A DNA stretch of 64,000 nt from Rummeliibacillus suwonensis (GTDB lineage: Bacteria > Bacillota > Bacilli > Bacillales_A > Planococcaceae). A model generated the notes under the pieces. It was not told the DNA's origin and searched no databases. It was given only the letters and a program-made list of their open reading frames with translations. A program made the position numbers and the translations under genes. Shown here piece by piece: positions 35,943 through 44,081 of this stretch. Location: assembly GCF_007896435.1 (NCBI RefSeq), contig NZ_VCBL01000001.1, forward strand, positions 1,331,345 to 1,395,344, given 5' to 3'. Numbering within the stretch: the stretch's first letter is position 1; every line of letters begins with the position of its first letter.

Positions 35943-38224
35943 AAGTTTCGATTGTTGGAAGAGTTCAAGGAGTAGGATTCCGTCCTTTTGTTTTTCAACT
36001 TGCACAACAATACGGCTTAAAAGGTACAGTGCAAAATAATATGGATGGTGTAGAAGCATTTATCGAAGGAAAAGCAACTGATGTTCAACTTTTTTTACAA
36101 AGTGTAAGAGAGAAAACACCAAGATTAGCTAGAATTGATCAAATGACGATACAAAGAGAAGCGTTTATCGGATATAAGGAATTTTCGATTATTAAAAGTA
36201 GACGGGAAGGTACATCTCAGCTTGTTATTCCTGTGGATGCTGGTGTATGCGATGAATGTTTGGCAGAAATAAATGATCCTTATAATCATCGTTACCATTA
36301 TCCTTTTACTACATGTACGCAATGTGGTCCCCGTTATACGATTATTGATGAACTTCCTTATGACCGTCCCTATACATCCATGTCTGATTTTGAACTATGC
36401 CCAAATTGTGAGCAGGAATATCATAATCCGTTAGACCGGAGACATCATGCACAGCCAATCGCTTGCCCAGAATGTGGTCCACACGTCACATTAATAAGTC
36501 ATGATGGCAACATTGTAGCGGAACGTGACGAAGCATTAGAGATGACCGGAAAATTGCTTATTGAAGGTAAAATCATGGCGGTGAAAGGTATTGGCGGCTT
36601 TCATTTATGTTGCGATGCCCATAATGATCAAGCAGTTTCTTTATTGAGAAGGCGAAAAAATCGTCCTCATCGTCCATTGGCTGTCATGAGTTTTTCAATT
36701 GAAGATGTAAAGCGTTTTGCAAAAGTTTCATCTAAAGAAGAAGAATTGTTGAGAAGTGCAGAAGCCCCCATCGTTGTTTTACAAAAACGAAAGGAATATC
36801 ATTTAGCCGAAAAAGTGGCGCCCGATATGAAGACAATCGGGGTTATGCTTCCTTATTCTCCTTTACATTATCTTTTGTTAAAAGAAGCAGGCAAGAAGAC
36901 ACTTGTCATGACAAGCGCCAATGTTTCCGGTTTGCCAATTGTGTATAAAAACGAAGACTGTCATCCGTATATAGGAGAAATAGCTGATTTTTATTTGCTG
37001 CATGATCGTGAAATATTACATCCTGTTGATGACTCTGTTGTTCAAATCGTTCAAGGTAAAACGGATTTTTTCAGAAAATCTCGTGGCTATGTACCAGATG
37101 CCTTATATAGCAAGATGAATATGGATGGCATTGTAGCATTTGGCGGACAACAAAAAACAACGTTTGCTTTAGGGAGAAATCATCAAATTTTTATAGGTCC
37201 ACATATTGGTGATTTGGATAACCTTTCTACGATTCATCACTATAGAAAAGAATTGCAGCATTTGTTGAAATGGATTCAACCACATCAACGAATAGGCGTT
37301 GTTGATTATCATCCAAACTATCAAACGCGTGAATTAGCAAAAGAGTTTTCGTTTGATGAAGTAATGGAAGTTCAACATCATCATGCACATATGGCGGCTT
37401 GTATGGCAGATAATGACATGGAAGAACAGACATTTGCCATCATTTTGGATGGAACAGGTTATGGTTTGGACGGGAACTTATGGGGATTTGAAATATTTTA
37501 TGGGGATTGCAGGCAGTTTCAGCGCTTGGCCCATTTAAAATATACAGCTTTACCAGGTGGTGAGGTCTGTATTCGTGAACCATGGCGCAATGCTTGTGGT
37601 ATGCTTTTAACATTATTAGGTGATGAAGGATTTAAACTATGCGAGCAGCTTTTTCCTTCGCATAAAGAAGCAATACCTGTTTTTCGTGCAATGATTGAAA
37701 AGGGATTGAACACAGTTTATGCAGGAACTTGCGGCAGATTGTTCGACGCCGTAAGCAGCATGATCGGTATTTGTGAAAAATCTACTTATGACGGTGAAGC
37801 AGCCATTCGTCTGTCAGAACTAGCTCAGTTTGATCAACAAATAGGATCTTATCACTATGAAATTCAAGAGAATCAACAAAAATTAGTATTTGATTTTAGT
37901 AGAATGCTACTTGAAATAGTGCAAGATGTTCGTAACGGGAAAACAGTAGAAAAAATGAGTACAGCCTTCCATGAAACGATTGTACAGGCTTTAGTTGAAG
38001 GGATGAACCGTTTGCGGGACAATTTCCCACAATATAGTAAAAAGATCGTTTTATCAGGTGGTAGCTGCCATAATCGTTATTTAAAAGAACGATTGACGGC
38101 ATGCTTAACAGCAGCAGGATTTGAAGTTTATAGTCATAAGCATATTCCATGCAATGATGGTGGCTTATCATATGGACAATTAATGGTTGCAGCAGCAAAA
38201 AGGGAGGAAAAACCATGTGTGTAG
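35927..38224 (+). CDS. hypF: Carbamoyltransferase HypF
   Basis: The 765-residue protein shows all four HypF domains in order: acylphosphatase-like (IVGRVQGVGFRPFVFQLA, residues 8-25), two zinc fingers (CDECLAEI to CTQCGPRY, and CPNCEQEY to CPECGPH), a YrdC-like domain (about 195-390, with KGIGGFHLCCDA and RKSRGYVPDA) and a Kae1-like domain (VQHHHAHMAACMAD, ILDGTGYGLDGNLWG, LSGGSCHNRYL). It transfers a carbamoyl group to the HypE C-terminal Cys, the first step of CN ligand synthesis. Confidence 0.96.
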   Translation: MLETVKVSIVGRVQGVGFRPFVFQLAQQYGLKGTVQNNMDGVEAFIEGKATDVQLFLQSVREKTPRLARIDQMTIQREAFIGYKEFSIIKSRREGTSQLVIPVDAGVCDECLAEINDPYNHRYHYPFTTCTQCGPRYTIIDELPYDRPYTSMSDFELCPNCEQEYHNPLDRRHHAQPIACPECGPHVTLISHDGNIVAERDEALEMTGKLLIEGKIMAVKGIGGFHLCCDAHNDQAVSLLRRRKNRPHRPLAVMSFSIEDVKRFAKVSSKEEELLRSAEAPIVVLQKRKEYHLAEKVAPDMKTIGVMLPYSPLHYLLLKEAGKKTLVMTSANVSGLPIVYKNEDCHPYIGEIADFYLLHDREILHPVDDSVVQIVQGKTDFFRKSRGYVPDALYSKMNMDGIVAFGGQQKTTFALGRNHQIFIGPHIGDLDNLSTIHHYRKELQHLLKWIQPHQRIGVVDYHPNYQTRELAKEFSFDEVMEVQHHHAHMAACMADNDMEEQTFAIILDGTGYGLDGNLWGFEIFYGDCRQFQRLAHLKYTALPGGEVCIREPWRNACGMLLTLLGDEGFKLCEQLFPSHKEAIPVFRAMIEKGLNTVYAGTCGRLFDAVSSMIGICEKSTYDGEAAIRLSELAQFDQQIGSYHYEIQENQQKLVFDFSRMLLEIVQDVRNGKTVEKMSTAFHETIVQALVEGMNRLRDNFPQYSKKIVLSGGSCHNRYLKERLTACLTAAGFEVYSHKHIPCNDGGLSYGQLMVAAAKREEKPCV

Positions 38225-38451
38225 GAGTACCAGCAAAAATAATTGAAAAACATGAATATAGTGCTGTAGTAGATGTAATGGGATCACAAACAAATGTAGG
38301 GATTATTTTTGTACCAGAAGTTGAACTTGGTGATTATGTGATCGTCCATGCAGGACAGGCTATTTCGATTATCAACGAACAATATGCAAAAGAAAGTGTT
38401 GTTGAATGGAGGAAGATGGTTGATGCGCGAAATTCTGAACCAATCTTCTAA
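38215..38451 (+). CDS. hypC: HypC/HybG/HupF family chaperone
   Basis: The 78-residue protein begins MCVGVPAKIIE, the diagnostic N terminus whose Cys2 binds the Fe(CN)2CO precursor and the large subunit. The rest is the small beta-barrel with VELGDYVIVHAGQAISII. An AGGGAGG ribosome site lies within the end of hypF, and the gene overlaps hypF by 10 and hypD by 29 bases. Confidence 0.95.
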   Translation: MCVGVPAKIIEKHEYSAVVDVMGSQTNVGIIFVPEVELGDYVIVHAGQAISIINEQYAKESVVEWRKMVDARNSEPIF

Positions 38452-39535
38452 TCCGGAAATTATTAAACCCATGCTAGAACTGGTCATGGAGAAAGCAGAA
38501 ATGTTCAAACAACGTTTTCATAGAAAACCTGTTTTTATGGAAGTATGCGGTTCACACACACATGCATTAGCAAAATCAGGTATTAAACAAGCATTGAAAG
38601 AATATGTACGCCTTATCTCTGGGCCTGGCTGTCCTGTTTGCGTAACAGATCAGCGCTCCATTGATTCGATGATTGAATTATCACAAGGAGAAAATCGGAT
38701 TATTTGTACGTTTGGGGATATGATGCGTGTACCAGGTTCGAAATATTCCTTGATGGAAGAAAGAACAAAAGGAAAAGATGTGCGCGTATTATATGCACCA
38801 ACTGATGCCATTAAAATTGCGGAAGACAATCCTGAACAGGAAATTATTTTCCTTGGCATCGGATTTGAAACCACTATCCCTATTTTGGCTTTATTGATGC
38901 AAGAAGCAGAAAAAAAACAGTTAACAAACTTCTCCATTTGGATGACCACAAAGCTCGTTCGTCCAGTATTAGAATATTTACTACAATCAGGAGAAGTAGC
39001 TTTAGATGGTTTTCTTTTGCCAGGACATGTATCCATCGTTTTAGGGGAAGAAAACTATAGCTTTTTAGTGGATGATTATCATATCTCTGGAGTGATTGCC
39101 GGCTTTGAACCAGCTGAACTGCTAAGTAGTGTTCAAAAGCTTGTACAGTTAGCCTATGATGGGGAAGCAAAGATTATAAACGATTATCCATCTGTTGTGA
39201 CAAAAAAGGGAAATAGTGCCGCTCGCAATCTAATGGCTCGATATTTTGAAGAATGCGACGAGGCGTGGCGTGGTATAGGTACGATCGCTAAAAGCGGTTT
39301 GGATATTAAACCGGCGTATCGTCAATTCAATGCAAAACTCAAGTTTAATATTAAACAACAAGAACCAAGAAAAACAAAATGCCGTTGTGGTGAGATTATT
39401 GTTGGGAAAATCGATCCAGAGGAATGTCCTTTATTTGGTAAAGCGTGTACACCTCGCAAACCGATTGGTCCTTGCATGGTATCAGATGAAGGTAGCTGTT
39501 CAGCAGCCTATCTATTTATGAGGGGGCTTGGCTAA
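38423..39535 (+). CDS. hypD: Hydrogenase formation protein HypD
   Basis: The ATG at 38423 follows GGAGGAAGATGGTTG within hypC; an earlier in-frame start at 38348 is rejected. The 370-residue protein has FMEVCGSHTHALAKSG, ISGPGCPVCVTDQ, TFGDMMRVPGS and the C-terminal [4Fe-4S] ligands in CRCGEI, CPLFGKACTP and GPCMVSDEGSCSAAY. With HypC it assembles the Fe(CN)2CO unit. HypE starts one base after its stop. Confidence 0.95.
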   Translation: MREILNQSSNPEIIKPMLELVMEKAEMFKQRFHRKPVFMEVCGSHTHALAKSGIKQALKEYVRLISGPGCPVCVTDQRSIDSMIELSQGENRIICTFGDMMRVPGSKYSLMEERTKGKDVRVLYAPTDAIKIAEDNPEQEIIFLGIGFETTIPILALLMQEAEKKQLTNFSIWMTTKLVRPVLEYLLQSGEVALDGFLLPGHVSIVLGEENYSFLVDDYHISGVIAGFEPAELLSSVQKLVQLAYDGEAKIINDYPSVVTKKGNSAARNLMARYFEECDEAWRGIGTIAKSGLDIKPAYRQFNAKLKFNIKQQEPRKTKCRCGEIIVGKIDPEECPLFGKACTPRKPIGPCMVSDEGSCSAAYLFMRGLG

Positions 39536-40537
39536 ATGTCACAAACGATTAATTTGGCACATGGCGATGGTGGTGAATTGACCCATCAGTTAATACAAGA
39601 TGTTTTTGTGAAAGCCTTTGGGAACAACGAAGAATCTAAATTTGATGCGGCCATTATTCCAGTGCAACAAGGTAAAATAGCTGTCACAACGGATTCTTTT
39701 GTTGTAAAACCACTATTCTTCCCAGGCGGTTCGATTGGAAAACTTGCCATATCAGGAACAGTCAATGATTTAGCCGTAAGTGGAGCAAAACCTTTGTATT
39801 TAACTTGTGGTTTTGTCATTGAAGAAGGTTTTGCATTAAAAGATTTAAAAACGATTGTACAAGATATGGCAGACGAAGCGAAAAAGGCAGGCGTGTTACT
39901 CGTTGCAGGCGATACAAAGGTAGTAGAACGCGGTGGTTGCGATGGTTTGTTTATCAATACAACAGGGATCGGCGTATTGACGAAAGAAACAGAAACAGTT
40001 CCTTCTTTTGAAGTTGGTGATGATGTGATTATCTCAGGAACATTAGGAGATCATGGAATTGCGATACTGACATCTAGAGGAGATTTAGGCATAAAAAGTG
40101 CTGTGGAAAGTGACTGTGCGGCATTAAATACAATGCTTGAAAAGGCTACCGCTGTTTCGAAACAAGTACGTATTATGCGTGATCCAACGAGGGGTGGTCT
40201 AACAACGACACTTGTTGAAATCGCAGAGGATTTTGGTGTAACGATTACATTAGAAGAAAATGCGATCCCGATTAAAGATGGAGTACGTGGTGCTTGTGAT
40301 CTTCTAGGCTACGATCCGCTCTATTTGGCGAATGAAGGAAAAGCAATTATTGTCGTGGCACATGATGATGGAGATAAAGTACTAGAAGCCATTCGTCAGT
40401 TGCCAGAAGGACAAGATGCTGAATGTATCGGAAAAGTAACAGATACATCAAAGGGTCAATTGTTAATCGAAACGCCTCTTGGGGTAAAAAGAGCATTGCA
40501 TCGTTTATCGGGTGTCATGCTACCTCGTATTTGCTAG
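39536..40537 (+). CDS. hypE: Hydrogenase expression protein HypE
   Basis: The 333-residue PurM-like ATPase has LAHGDGGELTHQLI near the start, ITVTTDSF-like AVTTDSFVVKPLFFPGG, MRDPTRGGLTTTLVEIA and ends LPRIC. The final Cys receives the carbamoyl group from HypF and is dehydrated to thiocyanate, the CN donor. It is the last gene of the hydrogenase cluster, followed by a degenerate B repeat and a two-way terminator. Confidence 0.96.
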   Translation: MSQTINLAHGDGGELTHQLIQDVFVKAFGNNEESKFDAAIIPVQQGKIAVTTDSFVVKPLFFPGGSIGKLAISGTVNDLAVSGAKPLYLTCGFVIEEGFALKDLKTIVQDMADEAKKAGVLLVAGDTKVVERGGCDGLFINTTGIGVLTKETETVPSFEVGDDVIISGTLGDHGIAILTSRGDLGIKSAVESDCAALNTMLEKATAVSKQVRIMRDPTRGGLTTTLVEIAEDFGVTITLEENAIPIKDGVRGACDLLGYDPLYLANEGKAIIVVAHDDGDKVLEAIRQLPEGQDAECIGKVTDTSKGQLLIETPLGVKRALHRLSGVMLPRIC

Positions 40538-40596
40538 GCTTTTAGGATGAAGCGACAAAATCCATTTTGTTCAGCTAAAAAGCATACAAGATGGAT

Positions 40597-40645
40597 TTTA
40601 TCCTATATTAACAGGCAATAAGATTCTTACCTCAAGACACCAGTA
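40597..40645 (+). repeat. Truncated family B repeat (B6)
   Basis: TTTTATCCTATATTAACAGG and CAATAAGATTCTTACCTCAAGA match the left third of family B. The remainder is missing. It lies about 60 bases after hypE. Confidence 0.6.
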
Positions 40646-40684
40646 AATTTTTATGCTGATTATTTCGAATCTGTATATGAAAAA

Positions 40685-40724
40685 ATGAGGGTTAACCTAA
40701 TAATATTATGGTTAACTCTCATCT
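40685..40724. terminator. Bidirectional terminator between hypE and spo0M
   Basis: ATGAGGGTTAACC and GGTTAACTCTCAT form a 13-bp stem with one mismatch around TAATAATATTAT, flanked by A on the left and CTTATTTTT on the right. It would end both convergent transcripts. Confidence 0.8.
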
Positions 40725-40754
40725 TATTTTTAAAAGAATCATATTATTTAATAA

Positions 40755-40780
40755 CAGGTGTGTCGATTAGGAAAAAATGA
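40755..40780 (+). repeat. Orphan left end of family A
   Basis: CAGGTGTGTCGATTAGG followed by AAAAAATG matches the family A left terminus, but no body or right end follows. It sits in the 3' flank of spo0M. Confidence 0.6.
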
Positions 40781-40795
40781 AAGCAAAGTTATAAA

Positions 40796-41569
40796 TTACG
40801 CGAATTTAGAAATTAATTGGTGTAGTGTTCCATGAAGATTTGGAATATCTGACTGGTTTACTGAAAATTTAACATGAGATTCATCGAATTCAAATGCTTC
40901 AGCTAACACCCCACCTAAGCCGCGCGCTTTACGATCTACTTGCAACATTCCTTCCACACAGTCGGGAGTTTGAGAGGTGAAAATAATTTCGATTTCATCT
41001 AGTCTTCCACGGAAACTACCGCTTGTTGGGATGAACTCAAATTCCTGTACAAAAGGATAGTGAGATTGTAAGTGATAAGGGGCTTGCTCACATTCAACTT
41101 CGCGGAGTCTGAAGCCGAGATTTGAAATCTCTTCTAGTATGTCTGCCACCAAAGCAGAAGGTTGTACCTCAATATAATCTTCATCTTTTGGATCAATAGC
41201 ATTTGGAATATCTACATTTGTTTTAATCCAAACTTGTGACCTTCCGATTGTCACAGGTGTATCAATCGGTAATGTAAATGAAAATGGAATGTTTTTTTCT
41301 TCATCTGCTTGAATCGTTAAAGGTTTTGTGACTTGAACTTTTTCAATAACAGCTTTTTTCATAAACTCTGTGTCATTAATTTCACCCTTATACGTTGTGT
41401 AAAGGGTCAAATAGATAGTATCAATTTGTTGTTCTACGTTCCCTCCACTTATTTGTACCTCACCTTGGATAGTGTCTCCACCCGTATAAACTGAACTCTC
41501 CAATTTTGTTTCAACGGTTGCAGATCCAATCCCTATACTCGCTAAAGCTTTATGTAATATTGACATCAT
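40796..41569 (-). CDS. spo0M: Sporulation control protein Spo0M (arrestin-like)
   Basis: The 257-residue protein matches Spo0M: LHKALASIGIGSATVETKLESSVYTGGDTIQGEVQI at the start (residues 5-40), an arrestin-like beta sandwich with YTTYKGEINDTEF and PFSFTLPIDTPVTIG, and the C-terminal VDRKARGLGGVLAEAF. In Bacillus it influences sporulation at an early stage and is linked to cell division and the cytoskeleton. Monocistronic. AGGGAGGATATATG lies at the start. Its presence suggests a spore former. Confidence 0.92.
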   Translation of the reverse strand: MMSILHKALASIGIGSATVETKLESSVYTGGDTIQGEVQISGGNVEQQIDTIYLTLYTTYKGEINDTEFMKKAVIEKVQVTKPLTIQADEEKNIPFSFTLPIDTPVTIGRSQVWIKTNVDIPNAIDPKDEDYIEVQPSALVADILEEISNLGFRLREVECEQAPYHLQSHYPFVQEFEFIPTSGSFRGRLDEIEIIFTSQTPDCVEGMLQVDRKARGLGGVLAEAFEFDESHVKFSVNQSDIPNLHGTLHQLISKFA

Positions 41570-41668
41570 ATATCCTCCCTTAATTGATTTCTATAATTAT
41601 ACGAATTATTTATAAAAAGAGTTTCAAAGTTGTCTATATTTTTTAAGAATGAAGAAATATTTCTATCA

Positions 41669-41880
41669 GATGTGTTGAATCCTCCAATTTAACCGGATGA
41701 AGAAAACGCGTATATATTTTCGAGGACTCGAGCAAGCCACAGCGAAGATTTATATAGATTGAAGTTTCGCAATGAGGCGTTTTTTTCACATATGGAGAGT
41801 CAACGGTTTGTAAAAATCTGATTGGTTCAACTGACACACAGAGGTGGATGAAAAAACTTTTACTGAGCAGTTATGGTTGG
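41669..41880 (+). repeat. Composite of family A and family B fragments
   Basis: From 41669 TGTGTTGAATCCTCCAATTT, then TCGAGGACTCGAGCAAGCC and GCGAAGATTTATATAGATTG match family A (copy A10) with the centre deleted. From about 41795, GGTTTGTAAAAATCTGATTG and CTGACACACAGAGGTGGATG match the right half of family B. They lie side by side in the spo0M-yitT interval, and nothing else is visible there. The reading frame at 41643-41837 is rejected. Confidence 0.6.
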
Positions 41881-41958
41881 TCTTCTAAAGCAGTCAATCA
41901 TTTTTAGCCAAAATCTATCATAGCATAAATACATGCTTGAGCTTTTGAGGAGGCTAAT

Positions 41959-42537
41959 ATGTTTTTCTTTAAAAAAGGCTTAGTGATCATCATCGGTAGT
42001 GTTTTTTTAGCCACTGGCATTAATGTATTTTTAGCACCTAACAAAATTCTTGATGGGGGATTCATCGGGGTATCTTTAATATTCAATTACCTTTTTAAGC
42101 TCAAAATAGGATTGACGATTTTAGTTTTAAGTGTACCAATATTTTGGATTGCTTGGTTCAAAAATAGAACATATTTTTACAACAGTTTGCATGGGCTAAT
42201 GATTTCCTCTTTTTTGATCGACTTGTTTAAACCTTTACGTTTTCTTATAGATATGAATGCTATGTTTAGTTCATTTATTGGCGGGTTTTTGGTCGGTTTA
42301 GGGACAGGCTTGATGCTGCGATTTGAGATAAGCACAAGTGGGACGGATCTACTTGCACTTTTTTTAAGCAAAAAAATAGGGATTAATGTAGGTATTATCA
42401 TTTTTGCTATTGATTCTGTCGTGATAACGATGGGGGGATTATTGATATCTGGTCATACATTTATGCTGTCAATTATTACGATAACAGCTGTTGGGATTAC
42501 TACTAGCCTTATTACAGGAAAATGGTTACATACGTAA
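41959..42537 (+). CDS. YitT family membrane protein lacking the C-terminal domain
   Basis: The 192-residue protein has five membrane helices and YitT motifs: GSVFLATGINVFLAPNKILDGGFIGVSLI (about residues 13-41), GTGLMLRFEISTSGTDLLALFL and GINVGIIIFAIDSVVITMGGL. Usual YitT proteins are about 280-290 residues with a C-terminal cytoplasmic DUF2179 ligand domain; this one stops after the membrane part at KWLHT. GAGGAGGCTAAT precedes the ATG. The short form may be natural or a 3' truncation. Function unknown. Confidence 0.85.
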   Translation: MFFFKKGLVIIIGSVFLATGINVFLAPNKILDGGFIGVSLIFNYLFKLKIGLTILVLSVPIFWIAWFKNRTYFYNSLHGLMISSFLIDLFKPLRFLIDMNAMFSSFIGGFLVGLGTGLMLRFEISTSGTDLLALFLSKKIGINVGIIIFAIDSVVITMGGLLISGHTFMLSIITITAVGITTSLITGKWLHT

Positions 42538-42543
42538 AATAAG

Positions 42544-42981
42544 CTAGTAGTGATCAGAACGGCTACATTTCTCGCAAACGCCAAAAAGTATCAACTCATG
42601 CGCATAGACTTGATGCTTGGTAATTTGGCTTGCAATGCTTTCAATATCAATCAAATTTGGATAATGAAAATCCGTAGCTTGGTGGCATCGAGTACAAATT
42701 ACATGATAATGTGATTGTAAATTACCATCATATCTTGTTAAGGTAGGCATAATAGAGATTTTACGAATCAATTGTTTTTCTAGCAATAATTCAAGCTCTC
42801 TGTTTACGATATCGATCGTTAATGACGGAAATTTTGTGCGCAATGCATCAAAAACATCCTTAGCCATAGGATGGTTCGTATTATTTTGTAAGTACTTTAC
42901 AATAGCGACTCGTTGATCGGTAATTTCTAAATGTGACGCTTCTAAAATTTGTTCTACTTGATCTATTTTTGAAATGTACAA
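42544..42981 (-). CDS. perR: Fur family regulator, PerR type
   Basis: The 145-residue protein has the Fur winged helix followed by regulatory metal ligands in the PerR pattern: His in NTNHPMAKD (about residue 37), Asp in TRYDGNLQ, the pair in SHYHVIC and Asp in TDFHYPNL. Structural zinc cysteines are C-x2-C in CTRC and C-E-K-C near the end. PerR represses peroxide defence genes with Mn or Fe. The recognition helix reads TIDIVNRELELL, less like the usual ATVYNNLRV, so the DNA target may differ. It faces yitT tail to tail, seven bases apart. Confidence 0.85.
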   Translation of the reverse strand: MYISKIDQVEQILEASHLEITDQRVAIVKYLQNNTNHPMAKDVFDALRTKFPSLTIDIVNRELELLLEKQLIRKISIMPTLTRYDGNLQSHYHVICTRCHQATDFHYPNLIDIESIASQITKHQVYAHELILFGVCEKCSRSDHY

Positions 42982-43135
42982 TCATATTCCTCCTCATATA
43001 TAAATCATCATTTGGTTTTACTGTATCAACTTTCTATTAAGATCTTTTTACAGTGTTATTAATATATTCTATAACATCTGTAATTATTTCATAAAAGTGA
43101 CAAATAGTATGAAAATATTTTTTCCTTTTTATGAG

Positions 43136-43521
43136 TGAATCAATTTCATAAATTCTTTTCTTCTTAAAAAATACGAACATTTAATAATAACTAATTTTGA
43201 TAGTTGTGAAGCGGAAGACGGCGACTCCTCGAAAATGCATGCATTTTCTTCGTGCGGTGTTAGTTCAGGAAGTTTATTCAAAGTCCTACGGGAAAAGCTT
43301 GAGCTGAAAGCCCCGCAGGAACAATTTAAGGGACAAAGCCTAAGTCCGCCACGTCCTGTGGCAACGGCTTCGGGGTCAACATCGTGTCGACCCGAGGAGA
43401 TTGAGGCCAAGCCCGTGGAAAGCGCCGTCTGGAGCAGAACAAAATTTCTAAATATCAATGCTTATATCGATGTAAAACGTTCGTATTTTTTATCTAAATT
43501 TTTCATTATGAAATTGATTCG
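43136..43521 (+). repeat. Family C MITE-like element, copy C2 (cassette-bearing)
   Basis: About 386 bp, inverted relative to C1 and bounded by the same ends: TGAATCAATTTCATAA at 43136-43151 and TTATGAAATTGATTC at 43506-43520. It is longer than C1 because of inserted modules: a family A-like TCGAAAATGCATGC segment and the shared cassette, with stem AAGCC (43336-43340) and GGCTT (43366-43370) around TAAGTCCGCCACGTCCTG. The reading frame at 43235-43552 crosses the element and is rejected. Confidence 0.83.
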
Positions 43522-43647
43522 AGTTGATTTTATAAATGATTTTTTATCATAATGATTTGCCTCCCTTTTTTTATTCATTTTATAGCTTGTAGTATTTATT
43601 AGCGCAATTTGTAAATATTTAATTTTGAAAAAGATTATTTAATTATA

Positions 43648-43707
43648 TATCTTGTATTGCAAGATAATGATTGGTATTATGTAGTTAATACCTTGTAATA
43701 CAAGATA
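43648..43707 (+). promoter_or_regulatory. Twin PadR-type operators
   Basis: TATCTTGTATTGCAAGATA (43648-43666) and TACCTTGTAATACAAGATA (43689-43707) are two near-identical dyads of the form TATCTTG-N5-CAAGATA, 41 bp apart and just ahead of the padR start. Their position suits autorepression of the padR-HAAS operon. Confidence 0.75.
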
Positions 43708-43742
43708 AAGGACATTATAGGAATAAGAAGGTGAATATTGTT

Positions 43743-44060
43743 TTGTCTAGCACACAGATGTTAAAGGGAATTATAGATGGCTGCATCCTTGCTATTATCC
43801 AAGAAAAAGAAATCTATGGATATGAACTTGCAGAAAAACTCGAACAGTACGGCTTTGATTCTTTTAGTGAAGGGACCATTTATCCACTTCTCATTCGTAT
43901 GCAGAAGGAAGAATTAGTAACCTCAACTTTAAAAAAATCAACAGCTGGTCCCAAACGAAAGTATTATTCACTTACCCAAAAGGGAAAGAACGAGTTACAA
44001 CAATTTATGGTTAGATGGGACAAACTTCAAAACTCCGTCAATCATGTTTTATACAAATAA
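43743..44060 (+). CDS. PadR family transcriptional regulator
   Basis: The TTG at 43743 is chosen since AGAAGGTG lies at good distance; the GTG at 43731 overlaps that site. The 105-residue protein has the PadR winged helix: MLKGIIDGCILAIIQEKEIYGYELAEKL, then GTIYPLLIRMQKEELVTS and the wing GPKRKYYSLTQKGKNEL. It precedes a HAAS-domain membrane protein, the standard pairing for PadR proteins that control membrane or drug-response operons. Twin operators lie upstream. Confidence 0.9.
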   Translation: MSSTQMLKGIIDGCILAIIQEKEIYGYELAEKLEQYGFDSFSEGTIYPLLIRMQKEELVTSTLKKSTAGPKRKYYSLTQKGKNELQQFMVRWDKLQNSVNHVLYK

Positions 44061-44081
44061 TCATATGAAAGGAGAACACCA

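Noticed and set aside
43235-43552. Reading frame of 105 codons
   Set aside because: Runs through repeat C2 including its cassette and terminal repeat; not protein-like.
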